Assembly (NCBI GenBank): GCA_905209075.1
Contig: CAJLRL010000026.1
Location: 1-32,831, forward strand
Direction of reading: 5' to 3'
Length of the DNA: 32,831 nucleotides
Origin: an uncultured Lachnospiraceae bacterium
Lineage (GTDB): Bacteria; Bacillota; Clostridia; Lachnospirales; Lachnospiraceae
Positions 1 through 8,133 of the stretch are shown piece by piece (position 1 is the stretch's first letter; every line of letters starts with the position of its first letter). The position numbers were made by a program, and so were the translations under genes. The notes under the pieces were generated by a model. It was not told the origin of the DNA, made no database searches, and saw nothing but the letters and a program-made list of their open reading frames with translations.

Positions 1-3
1 TAG

Positions 4-75
4 CTGGCCCACAAGGATTCGAACCTTGAAATGACGGAGTCAGAGTCCGTTGCCTTACCATTTGGCGATGGGCCA
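4..75 (-). tRNA. tRNA-Gln (anticodon CUG)
   Basis: Read on the minus strand, the 7-bp acceptor stem TGGCCCA/TGGGCCA closes with a G discriminator. The anticodon stem ACGGA/TCCGT holds the loop CTCTGAC, which gives anticodon CUG (Gln). The T arm has the usual GGTTCGAATCC core. CCA is not encoded; the three bases after the discriminator read CTA. A consensus promoter sits just upstream at 98-126. Confidence 0.95.
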
Positions 76-97
76 ATATGTTGTCTCAACAAATGAT

Positions 98-126
98 ATT
101 ATACATAGGTAAACACATACTGTCAA
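98..126 (-). promoter_or_regulatory. Promoter of tRNA-Gln
   Basis: A perfect sigma-70-type promoter on the minus strand: TTGACA (121-126), a 17-bp spacer, and TATAAT (98-103). The predicted start is about 15 bases before the mature tRNA 5' end. It lies between the stop of the YigZ-family gene and the tRNA, so the tRNA has its own promoter. Confidence 0.88.
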
Positions 127-142
127 GCATAATTTACAAAAA

Positions 143-814
143 TTATAAATTATTTTCCCATATCAAAACTTCTTTTTCATGCTGTGCAAATGTAACTTTT
201 TCTTTCCATTCTATCACTGCAGCTGCATTGGTATGTTCTATTATTTTATTTTCTATATCTTTTCTGCACTCTTCCGGTATAACCGCTTTTATTACAACAT
301 TATCTGCATAACTGGTATCCATTATGGTTATTTTTTCCTGCGCAAGCAGATATTGGATCTTGCCAAGCCCTGTATAATCTGTTGTTATTAAAAGGATCTG
401 TCCCTCAAATTTTTCAACTATGACTGCTGCATCCAGTCCTTTTTGAACTGCGCCCTGATAAGCTCTTACAAGTCCACCCGTTCCAAGCAGCACACCTCCA
501 AAATATCTTGTAACGACAACTGCCGTATTGTGTATACCTTCTTTTAAAAGTACATCAAGCATTGGTCTTCCTGCTGTTCCTGCCGGTTCGCCATCATCAG
601 AGCATCTTGTAAGTTCCTGGTTCTTTCCTATTACAAATGCACTGCAGTTATGTCTTGCATCCCAATATTTCTTTTTTGTTTCATTTATAAATGTAACAGC
701 CTCTTCTTCTGTTTCCACAGGTCTGACAGTAGCAATAAATCTCGATTTTTTCTCGATCAGCTCCCCCTGTCCTTCTTTATATGAATAAAGACAGCCTTTT
801 ATATTTTTTTCCAA
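143..814 (-). CDS. YigZ/IMPACT family protein
   Basis: A 223-residue member of the YigZ/IMPACT (UPF0029) family, about the usual length for bacterial members. The N-terminal domain shows the family block KSRFIATVRPV (about residues 23-33), then the DARHNCSAFVIG and SDDGEPAGTAGRP segments, and VVVTRYFGGVLLGTGGLVRAY near the domain end. The C-terminal part fits the ferredoxin-like DUF1949 domain. The start is a TTG codon at 814, chosen because AGGAG lies nine bases upstream. Eukaryotic IMPACT modulates translational control, but the bacterial role is not established. The gene is divergent from the penicillin-binding protein gene and ends just upstream of the tRNA-Gln promoter. Confidence 0.9.
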   Translation of the reverse strand: MEKNIKGCLYSYKEGQGELIEKKSRFIATVRPVETEEEAVTFINETKKKYWDARHNCSAFVIGKNQELTRCSDDGEPAGTAGRPMLDVLLKEGIHNTAVVVTRYFGGVLLGTGGLVRAYQGAVQKGLDAAVIVEKFEGQILLITTDYTGLGKIQYLLAQEKITIMDTSYADNVVIKAVIPEECRKDIENKIIEHTNAAAVIEWKEKVTFAQHEKEVLIWENNL

Positions 815-862
815 CTTATATAACTCCTATTATGTTTTATTTCAACTAATCGTACCATATAT

Positions 863-891
863 TTGATATTTTTTCCACATTTTGTTATAAT
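863..891 (+). promoter_or_regulatory. Promoter of the class A PBP gene
   Basis: TTGATA (863-868), a 17-bp spacer, and TATAAT (886-891) on the plus strand. Transcription would start near 898, leaving an 86-base untranslated leader before the ATG at 984. An AAGGAGG ribosome binding site precedes that ATG. Confidence 0.78.
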
Positions 892-983
892 CGGTCTAAG
901 TATATATTTATATATGTTATTGCTTATACATTTTTAGCAGTCACTGATATATACCATTAAAAATTGAATAAGGAGGCCCATAT

Positions 984-3746
984 ATGAATTACGGCAAAAG
1001 CGCTACCATGCGCCGGATTCGGAAATTCGATTCAAAGGGGACCAAGATCAAAAGTAAGGTCAAAGTTCTCTTTTGTAAGTTTTTCCTTGCGATAGTGATC
1101 GTTTTTGGAGCCGTAGGCATAAGCTCGGGGATCGGTGTTTTAAACGGGATAATCGATTCTGCACCAGATATCTCCGCTATCGATGTTACGCCTACCGGCT
1201 ACTCATCAACGGTTCTTGCTTCAAACGGAGAAGAGACTGCCACTCTCGTTGCATCCGGTGCCAATCGTCAATATGCCACGCTCGATCAGATTCCAATTGA
1301 TCTGCAGCATGCATTTGTAGCTATAGAGGATGAACGTTTTTATGACCACAACGGAATTGACTTGTATGGTATTGCCAGAGCTTTTGCTTCAGGTATTAAA
1401 AATGGTGGAGACTTTGATCAGGGTGCCAGCACTATCACACAGCAGCTTATCAAAAACAACGTTCTTACCAGCTGGACAAGCGAAACATCGTTTATCGAAA
1501 AGGTGCAGCGTAAGATCCAGGAACAGTATCTGTCTTTGGAACTTGAAAAACAGGTCAATAAAAAATGGATCATCGAGAACTACATGAATTCCATCAACCT
1601 TGGAGCAAATACATTAGGTGTCCAGGCAGCCTCGGAAAAATATTTTAATAAAGATGTTTCCGAGCTTACGTTATCAGAATGTGCTGTTATCGCAGGAATC
1701 ACACAGAATCCTGCCCTTTACAACCCTATCACACATCCTGATAAAAACGCTAAACGCCGAAAAAAAGTTCTCGAAAACATGAAAGAGCAGAACTATATTA
1801 CGAAAGCCCAATTCGATGAAGCTATGGCTGATGACGTGTATTCAAGAATTGCTGAATACAATTCTTCAAATACCTCTTCTGTCAACTCATACTTTGTTGA
1901 TGCTCTCATCGATAATGTTTTTGATGATCTAATTGATGCCGGTTATTCCGAAACAGAAGCCTATAAAATGATATATCAGGGTGGTCTTACCATATACTCC
2001 ACACAGGATCTCGATATGCAGACTATATGTGACGAGGAGGCAAACAATCCTGATAATTATCCCTCAGATGCATCTTATTCATTCCAGTTGTCATTCCAGG
2101 TAAAGAAAGCTGATGGTAGTTTTAAATCATACTCAAATCAGACTATGCTTTCCTATTATAAGGCACAAACCGGCAATGAAGATTTTTCTATAAATTACGC
2201 AACTGAGGATGAGTGCTACTCGGCTATCGCTGAATATGAACAGGCTGTTTTAGAAGAGGGTGATTCAATCGTTGATGGTTCTGAATCTATAAATATAAAT
2301 TTAGAACCGCAGGTTGCCATGACTGTCATCGATCAGGCGACAGGCGAAGTCAAAGCCCTTGTCGGTGGACGTGGTGATAAAACCGGCAACAGAACATGGA
2401 ACCGTGCTACTGACACATGCCGTCAGCCGGGATCTACTTTCAAGATCATAGGCTGTTATGCCGCTGCTCTTGATTCCGGAGGACTTACACTCGCTTCAGT
2501 ACAGGATGATGCACCTTTTACTGTCGGTTCAAAGACTTTCAACAATTATGATCGTTCTTACCGCGGCTTTACCAATATAAGAATGGCTATAACCAAGTCT
2601 ATAAATATCGTTACAGTTAAAACTCTTCAGGAAATCGGTGTAGACCTCGGATATCAATATGCTGAAAGCTTTGGCATTTCAACCCTTGCAGAGGATGACA
2701 GAAATCTTTCCCTTGCACTCGGCGGTCTTACAAATGGCGTAACAAATCTTGAACTTACCGGTGCATATGCGACTATCGCCAATGGCGGAACTTACATGGA
2801 ACCAAAATTCTATACAAAGGTTCTCGACCACGATGGGAATGTGCTTCTCGACAAGAGCAAAACACAGGATACACACACAGTCCTTAAAGAAACTACCGCA
2901 TGGCTGCTTACAGATGCCATGAAAGATGTAATAACATCCGGAACCGGTACAAAAGCCTCTTTTGGAGGTTCAATGGCACAGGCCGGAAAATCCGGTACTA
3001 CGACAAGCAACAGAGATTGTCTGTGGGCTGGCTATACTCCATATTATACTTGTGTAGTGTGGGGCGGAAATGATGATAACTCAAAGCAGTCAGGTTCTTT
3101 GACCTCGTACCCAAAAGCAATCTGGAAGGCTGCAATGGGTCGTATTCACGAAGGACTCGAAGCTAAAGATTTTGACATTCCAGACGGAATAACAACTGCA
3201 GAGGTCTGCAGTAAATCAGGACTTCTGCCACTCGATGGAGTCTGCTACAATGATCCAAGAGGTTCTATGGTATACACTGAATATTTTGATTCCTCTACAG
3301 TTCCAGACTCGACATGCGATCATCATGTAGCTCTTGACATCTGCGCAGATTCAGGTTATATCGCTAATCTGTATTGCCCAAATGTAGAATCGCATGTATT
3401 TATGATCGGTGGTTCGTCAGGATCAGCCGACAGCGAATTTATGGCAGACGATACATTTTTAAATACAGTCTGTACAATGCATGATGCGAACACACTTTTA
3501 AACTCCGTTCCATCTAACAACACGACACCGGGTGATTCTTCTGTTCTTCCCGGTTCACAGGCATCTACAGACTCATCTGCGGCTACAGACCAGCAGAACA
3601 CTACTGATCAGTCTGATGGAACAAACCAGCAGGGTACTACCGATCAGTCTAATGGAACCGGCCAGCAGGGTACTACTGATCAATCCATTGGAGCTGGTCA
3701 GCACAGTAGCATTGATCAGGCAGCAGATCCTGCTTTAACACAATAA
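984..3746 (+). CDS. Class A penicillin-binding protein (PBP1A-type transglycosylase/transpeptidase)
   Basis: A bifunctional peptidoglycan synthase of 920 residues. A basic cytoplasmic tail (1-28) is followed by one membrane segment at about 29-54. The GT51 glycosyltransferase domain has the catalytic-Glu motif EDERFYDHNG (115-124) and QGASTITQQ (146-154). The transpeptidase domain has the nucleophile motif STFK (484-487), SIN (539-541) and KSG (669-671) in place of the common KTG. So all three penicillin-binding motifs are present. About 40 C-terminal residues form an extracellular low-complexity tail of Gln, Thr, Asp and Ser with 12-residue repeats. It is a single-gene unit with its own promoter, ending at a bidirectional terminator. 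Lipid II is the substrate, at the outer face of the membrane. Confidence 0.96.
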   Translation: MNYGKSATMRRIRKFDSKGTKIKSKVKVLFCKFFLAIVIVFGAVGISSGIGVLNGIIDSAPDISAIDVTPTGYSSTVLASNGEETATLVASGANRQYATLDQIPIDLQHAFVAIEDERFYDHNGIDLYGIARAFASGIKNGGDFDQGASTITQQLIKNNVLTSWTSETSFIEKVQRKIQEQYLSLELEKQVNKKWIIENYMNSINLGANTLGVQAASEKYFNKDVSELTLSECAVIAGITQNPALYNPITHPDKNAKRRKKVLENMKEQNYITKAQFDEAMADDVYSRIAEYNSSNTSSVNSYFVDALIDNVFDDLIDAGYSETEAYKMIYQGGLTIYSTQDLDMQTICDEEANNPDNYPSDASYSFQLSFQVKKADGSFKSYSNQTMLSYYKAQTGNEDFSINYATEDECYSAIAEYEQAVLEEGDSIVDGSESININLEPQVAMTVIDQATGEVKALVGGRGDKTGNRTWNRATDTCRQPGSTFKIIGCYAAALDSGGLTLASVQDDAPFTVGSKTFNNYDRSYRGFTNIRMAITKSINIVTVKTLQEIGVDLGYQYAESFGISTLAEDDRNLSLALGGLTNGVTNLELTGAYATIANGGTYMEPKFYTKVLDHDGNVLLDKSKTQDTHTVLKETTAWLLTDAMKDVITSGTGTKASFGGSMAQAGKSGTTTSNRDCLWAGYTPYYTCVVWGGNDDNSKQSGSLTSYPKAIWKAAMGRIHEGLEAKDFDIPDGITTAEVCSKSGLLPLDGVCYNDPRGSMVYTEYFDSSTVPDSTCDHHVALDICADSGYIANLYCPNVESHVFMIGGSSGSADSEFMADDTFLNTVCTMHDANTLLNSVPSNNTTPGDSSVLPGSQASTDSSAATDQQNTTDQSDGTNQQGTTDQSNGTGQQGTTDQSIGAGQHSSIDQAADPALTQ
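3600..3719 (+). repeat. 36-bp tandem repeat in the PBP tail
   Basis: Three in-frame units of 36 bp (3600-3635, 3636-3671, 3672-3707) plus a partial fourth encode 12-residue repeats of the form TTDQSxGTxQQG. The first two units are nearly identical; the third has diverged. The repeat lies in the extracellular Gln/Thr-rich tail and is a likely site of length variation between strains. Confidence 0.85.
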
Positions 3747-3771
3747 TCTAATAATTTATAATTGTAAGCAC

Positions 3772-3799
3772 AAAAAAACCAGCATATGCTGGTTTTTTT
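3772..3799. terminator. Bidirectional intrinsic terminator between the PBP and amt genes
   Basis: A palindrome of ACCAGCATATGCTGGT flanked by an A-run on the left and a T-run on the right. It can therefore terminate both the plus-strand PBP transcript and the convergent minus-strand amt transcript. Confidence 0.92.
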
Positions 3800-3847
3800 G
3801 ATGTTGATGTAATTTATAAATTGCTAAGGGGATTAGATTAATTTGCA

Positions 3848-5599
3848 TTACTCTACATCCTGTAATGCCGCAACTCCTTCTTCGCCTGTACGAACCTTGA
3901 CAACCTGTGCCACATCGTATACGAAGATCTTTCCATCTCCGATATGTCCAGTGTAGAGAGTCTTCTTTGCTGTCTCTATAACTGATTCTACCGGAATCTT
4001 TCCAACAATTACTTCTACTTTTACTTTTGGAAGCAATGTTGCATCAAGTTCAGCTCCACGGTATTTTTCTCCGGCACCCTTCTGGATACCACATCCCATA
4101 ACCTGTGTAACTGTCATTCCTGTAACGCCGAGATCATTCATGGCTTTACGAAGTTTATCATAACGCGAAAGTTTTGCGATAATAACAACCTTATGTAATC
4201 CGCTAGGCGATGTCGATGCTGATACGACCGGCACAGCAGCTTCTTTTGCTGCAGTTGAAGCTGTCTTATACTCTGATGAACCAAGATCTGTATTTTCATT
4301 AACATCCATAACATCACCAGATACATCCATGATAGCAAACCCTGCATATGCTGATGGAAGACCATGCTCTGTCGGATCAAGTCCGATAATTTCCTCTTCC
4401 TCAGTAACTCTGAGTCCAAGTGTAGCTTTAATAATAAGAAATACAATTGTAATCGTAACTGCTGTCCATGCTGCTACAGATACAAATCCTGTAAGCTGGA
4501 GTCCTAAAAGTTTAAATCCACCGCCGTAGAAAAGTCCTACAAGCTCATTTCCCTTTGAGTCTGCGATCGAATATCCTGGAGCACTGTTTGTAGCAAAAAG
4601 TCCTACTGCGATCGTTCCCCATATACCATTCATCATGTGTACTGCTACTGCGCCGACAGGATCATCAATCCTAAGCACATAATCAAGGAACCATACACCA
4701 AAGCATACAAGAAGTCCTGCTACAGAACCGATAATGATCGCTCCAAAAGCATCTGTCACATCACAGCCTGCTGTTATTGCTACAAGTCCGGCAAGTGATG
4801 CATTAAGACACATCGAAACATCCGGTTTGCCATATTTAAGCCATGTAAAGATCATACATACTACTGTCGCAAGCGCAGGTGCGATCGTTGTAGTTACAAA
4901 AATTGATCCAAGCTGTTCTACTGATTTTGCAGCTGCACCGTTGAATCCATACCATCCAAGCCAGAGGATAAATACACCAAGTGCACCGATCGTAATATTA
5001 TGTCCCGGAATAGCATTTACCTTTGTAATGTTTCCGCTTTTGTCTTTTGTAAATTTACCGATACGTGGTCCCAGTATTTTTGCACCAATAAGTGCACTGA
5101 TGCCACCTACCATATGGATAGCACATGATCCTGCAAAATCATGGAAGCCAATCTGTGATAACCAGCCGCCGCCCCAGATCCAGTGAGCTTCGATCGGGTA
5201 AATAAGCGCTGAGATAACTGCTGAGTATACACAATACGAAATAAATTTTGTTCTCTCAGCCATAGCTCCTGATACAATAGTTGCTGTTGTTGCACAGAAT
5301 ACTAAGTTAAATACAAAGTTTGACCAATCAAAATCCTTGTATGATGTGAAGATGTCAAATCCCGGTTTTCCAATAAAACCAAGAACATCTTCTCCTAATA
5401 AAAGTGAGAAACCTATAAGAATGAATACAACTGTACCAATACAGAAATCCATCAGGTTTTTCATAAGTATGTTACCGGTATTCTTTGCTCTGGTAAAACC
5501 TGCTTCTACCATAGCAAAACCTGCCTGCATCCAAAATACTAACGCTGCCCCGATAAGGAACCAGACTCCGAAAATTACTCCACTAATCTCTTCTGTCAT
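3848..5599 (-). CDS. amt: Ammonium transporter fused to a C-terminal PII domain
   Basis: A 583-residue fusion. Residues 1 to about 410 are an Amt/AmtB ammonium channel with the family signature near SCAIHMVGG. Both pore histidines are visible (CAIHMVGG and AVHMMNG). A Ser/Thr/Ala-rich linker (about 415-467) leads to a complete PII domain at 468-583. In the PII domain, the T-loop YRGAEL carries the Arg that plugs Amt pores. The Gln and Lys of the 2-oxoglutarate/ATP site are kept (GIQKG, LLPKVK), as is TGHIGDGKIFV. The Tyr uridylylated in proteobacterial PII (Tyr51) is Leu518 here, so that modification cannot occur. The gene follows glutamine synthetase, separated by a terminator hairpin. Inference: the tethered PII gates its own channel by sensing energy and 2-oxoglutarate. 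Confidence 0.96.
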   Translation of the reverse strand: MTEEISGVIFGVWFLIGAALVFWMQAGFAMVEAGFTRAKNTGNILMKNLMDFCIGTVVFILIGFSLLLGEDVLGFIGKPGFDIFTSYKDFDWSNFVFNLVFCATTATIVSGAMAERTKFISYCVYSAVISALIYPIEAHWIWGGGWLSQIGFHDFAGSCAIHMVGGISALIGAKILGPRIGKFTKDKSGNITKVNAIPGHNITIGALGVFILWLGWYGFNGAAAKSVEQLGSIFVTTTIAPALATVVCMIFTWLKYGKPDVSMCLNASLAGLVAITAGCDVTDAFGAIIIGSVAGLLVCFGVWFLDYVLRIDDPVGAVAVHMMNGIWGTIAVGLFATNSAPGYSIADSKGNELVGLFYGGGFKLLGLQLTGFVSVAAWTAVTITIVFLIIKATLGLRVTEEEEIIGLDPTEHGLPSAYAGFAIMDVSGDVMDVNENTDLGSSEYKTASTAAKEAAVPVVSASTSPSGLHKVVIIAKLSRYDKLRKAMNDLGVTGMTVTQVMGCGIQKGAGEKYRGAELDATLLPKVKVEVIVGKIPVESVIETAKKTLYTGHIGDGKIFVYDVAQVVKVRTGEEGVAALQDVE

Positions 5600-5643
5600 A
5601 GCTTTGTCCTCTCTTTCCTAATTTTCTTCGTTTTTCATTTAAT

Positions 5644-5699
5644 AAAAAAGGAGACACTTTACCAAAATCCACAGCTTCGTGGTTCTGTAAAATGTCTCC
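5644..5699 (-). terminator. Intrinsic terminator between glutamine synthetase and amt
   Basis: On the minus strand, GGAGACA and TTTAC pair with GTAAA and TGTCTCC. An inner CCAC/GTGG stem has a six-base loop, and six T follow. It is 71 bases after the glutamine synthetase stop and 45 bases before the amt ATG. It either ends the first transcript or works as an attenuator that meters read-through into amt. I see no clear promoter between it and amt, which favours controlled read-through. Confidence 0.85.
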
Positions 5700-5769
5700 A
5701 TTTTATCTCTATTATTTTTCAACCTGATCCAGCGATATATGCCTTATGTAAAGCCGGACTTTGTGTTTA

Positions 5770-7893
5770 TTATACTTCGAAGATAAGATCTCCGTATGAT
5801 GGCATTGGCCACATTTCTTTATCTACGATCATCTCAAGTTTATCAACTGGTGCTCTGAGTTCATCCATAGCTGTCTTGATAACATCTCTATAATATACAG
5901 CCTGATCTCTGCCTTCTCCCATGGCACCTGCCTTGTCAGTCTCATCGATAAGCTTTGCAAGTGCAACCTTTGCATCTGAAAGGAGAGCTGATGTCTCTGT
6001 AAGGAGTTCCGTCTGAACCGATACATCTACATCTGCTGCTGCAGCCTTTACTGCACTTACAGACTGTGCAAGTGATGTAACATATTTGATAACTGCTGGA
6101 ATAATCTGCTTTCCAGCTATATCAATCATAGCCTTTGCTTCTATATTAATAGTCTTAGCATATGTCTCATACTCGATCTCAGCACGGCTCTCAAGCTCTG
6201 TCTTTGTGAATACACCAAACTTCTCAAATGCTGCAACTGACTCTGGAGCAACATATGCAGGAATAGCATCTACCATAGACTTGATGTTTGGAAGTCCACG
6301 TCTTTCTGCCTCAGCTACCCACTCATCTGAGTATCCGTTACCATTGAATACGATTCTCTGGTGCTCTACCGCATAATCCTTGATCAGATCATGTACAGCA
6401 AGGTCAAAGTTATCTGCTTTCTCAAGTACATCACAAGCATCTGAGAATGCTTCAGCTACAATTGTGTTGAGTACGATATTTGCCTGTGCAACTGAATCCT
6501 GCGAACCAACCATACGGAACTCAAACTTGTTTCCTGTGAATGCAAATGGAGATGTACGGTTACGGTCTGTGGCATCCTTCATGAAATCAGGAATTGTCTT
6601 AACACCTGTCTCAAGCTTCTCTCCTTTTAAGCTGTGTGTAGCTGTTCCTGTTGAGATGAGCTGGTTTAATACATCTCCAAGCTGGTCTCCAAGGTAGATA
6701 GAAAGGATTGCAGGTGGTGCCTCATTAGCTCCAAGTCTGTGATCGTTTCCTACATCAGCAGCTGCTGCACGAAGAAGTGATGCATGCTCATCGATTGCCT
6801 TTAACATACATGTGAGTACAAGTAAGAACTGTACATTGTCATGTGGTGTTTTGCCCGGATCAAGTAAGTTGATACCATCATCTGTCGTGATAGACCAGTT
6901 GTCATGCTTTCCTGAACCATTAACTCCTGCAAATGGTTTCTCATGAAGTAAACACTGAAGTCCATGGCGGCCTGCCACTTTTTTGAGAGTCTCCATAATA
7001 AGCTGGTTGTGATCTACAGCTACATTACACTCTGCATATATTGGTGCAAGCTCGTGCTGTGCCGGTGCAACCTCATTGTGCTGTGTCTTTGCTGAAACAC
7101 CGAGTTTCCAGAGTTCTTTGTTTACATCTCTCATGTAAGCTGCGATTCTCTCACGGATAGCTCCAAAGTAATGATCATCCATCTCCTGTCCCTTTGGAGG
7201 CATAGCGCCGAAGAGTGTACGTCCTGTGAAGATGAGATCCTTTCTCTGTAAATATTTCTCACGATCTACGATAAAGTACTCCTGCTCTGGTCCAACTGAA
7301 GGAGTAACCTTCTTTGATGTTGTATTTCCGAATAATCTTAAGAGGCGGAGTGCCTGATCGTTGATTGCTTCCATTGATCTAAGAAGAGGTGTCTTCTGGT
7401 CAAGAGCTTCACCTGTGTATGAACAGAAAGCTGTCGGAATGCAAAGTGTTGCGCCTGCTGCATCCTGTCTTACGAATGCAGGTGATGTACAATCCCATGC
7501 TGTATAACCTCTTGCCTCAAATGTAGCACGAAGACCACCTGATGGGAATGATGAAGCATCCGGCTCACCTTTAATTAATTCTTTTCCTGAGAAACTCATA
7601 AGTACTTTTCCATTTGGCATTGGAGAAGTGATAAATGAATCATGCTTCTCAGCTGTAACTCCTGTAAGTGGCTGGAACCAGTGTGTGTAATGTGTTGCAC
7701 CTTTCTCGATTGCCCATTCTTTCATCTCGTGTGCGATAACATCTGCTGTCTCGAGATCAAGATCCTGACCTTCATCCATAACCTCATGAAGTTTCTTGTA
7801 AACTTTCTTTGGGAGACGCTCCTGCATAACTGCATCATTAAATACGTTCTCTCCGAAGATGTCTGCTACGTTGAAATATTCCTGTTCGCTCAT
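5770..7893 (-). CDS. glnN: Glutamine synthetase type III
   Basis: A 707-residue glutamine synthetase of the large GSIII class, far longer than the roughly 450 residues of GSI. It condenses glutamate and ammonia to glutamine using ATP. GSIII hallmarks are visible: an N-terminal block with PLTGVTAEKHDSF, GEPDASSFPSGG and RATFEARGYTAWD. Catalytic-core blocks follow: SVGPEQEYFIVD with metal-binding Glu, HNEVAPAQHELAPIY, GVNGSGKHDNWS, and TSPFAFTGNKFEFRMVGS. The ATG at 7893 has a GGA-rich ribosome binding site. The neighbouring Amt-PII gene makes this an ammonium capture and assimilation pair. A promoter and terminator-like hairpin in the leader suggest attenuation. Confidence 0.97.
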   Translation of the reverse strand: MSEQEYFNVADIFGENVFNDAVMQERLPKKVYKKLHEVMDEGQDLDLETADVIAHEMKEWAIEKGATHYTHWFQPLTGVTAEKHDSFITSPMPNGKVLMSFSGKELIKGEPDASSFPSGGLRATFEARGYTAWDCTSPAFVRQDAAGATLCIPTAFCSYTGEALDQKTPLLRSMEAINDQALRLLRLFGNTTSKKVTPSVGPEQEYFIVDREKYLQRKDLIFTGRTLFGAMPPKGQEMDDHYFGAIRERIAAYMRDVNKELWKLGVSAKTQHNEVAPAQHELAPIYAECNVAVDHNQLIMETLKKVAGRHGLQCLLHEKPFAGVNGSGKHDNWSITTDDGINLLDPGKTPHDNVQFLLVLTCMLKAIDEHASLLRAAAADVGNDHRLGANEAPPAILSIYLGDQLGDVLNQLISTGTATHSLKGEKLETGVKTIPDFMKDATDRNRTSPFAFTGNKFEFRMVGSQDSVAQANIVLNTIVAEAFSDACDVLEKADNFDLAVHDLIKDYAVEHQRIVFNGNGYSDEWVAEAERRGLPNIKSMVDAIPAYVAPESVAAFEKFGVFTKTELESRAEIEYETYAKTINIEAKAMIDIAGKQIIPAVIKYVTSLAQSVSAVKAAAADVDVSVQTELLTETSALLSDAKVALAKLIDETDKAGAMGEGRDQAVYYRDVIKTAMDELRAPVDKLEMIVDKEMWPMPSYGDLIFEV

Positions 7894-7974
7894 ATCTTAC
7901 ATCCTTTCTGTTCATCAATCCCCTTATGTGAATTGTTATTTTCAAATAATGTTTAAACAGCTTCTTTATTCATT

Positions 7975-8010
7975 AAAAAAGAGGGCACTCCATCTATGTG
8001 GAACGCCCTC
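7975..8010 (-). terminator. Terminator hairpin in the glutamine synthetase leader (possible attenuator)
   Basis: On the minus strand a 12-bp stem starting GAGGGCG and ending TGCCCTC, followed by six T, lies 81 bases upstream of the glutamine synthetase ATG. A promoter-like pair at 8042-8070 would put the RNA start only about 25 bases before the hairpin. A competing hairpin, GAACG-AGGG-CGTTC, overlaps the terminator's 5' arm and could act as antiterminator. The alternative is a plain terminator for the upstream hemerythrin gene, whose stop is about 124 bases away. Confidence 0.8.
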
Positions 8011-8041
8011 GTTCAATTCGCTTAACATTATTTCTGAAATT

Positions 8042-8070
8042 AAGATACTCCTTTTTGCAATAAAAATCAA
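8042..8070 (-). promoter_or_regulatory. Candidate promoter of glutamine synthetase
   Basis: TTGATT (8065-8070), a 17-bp spacer, and TATCTT (8042-8047) on the minus strand, in the gap after the hemerythrin gene. If it is real, the terminator hairpin at 7975-8010 belongs to the glutamine synthetase leader. The -10 element is imperfect. Confidence 0.5.
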
Positions 8071-8133
8071 GCTAAAATATTAAAAAAATTAAGTTTTATA
8101 AATTTTCACTATATACTACTGCTTTTTTTTAAG

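Noticed and set aside
4734..5186. 150-residue ORF antisense to amt
   Set aside because: It lies wholly inside a clear transporter gene and is Pro/Ser/Ile-rich, as expected for the reverse of membrane-protein codons.
5644..8070. ANTAR-type dual hexaloop RNA motif in the glutamine synthetase and amt leaders
   Set aside because: Both terminators have six-base apical loops, but neither has A at loop position 1 together with G at position 4, and I could not find a matching upstream hairpin. The attenuator idea is kept without naming ANTAR as the factor.
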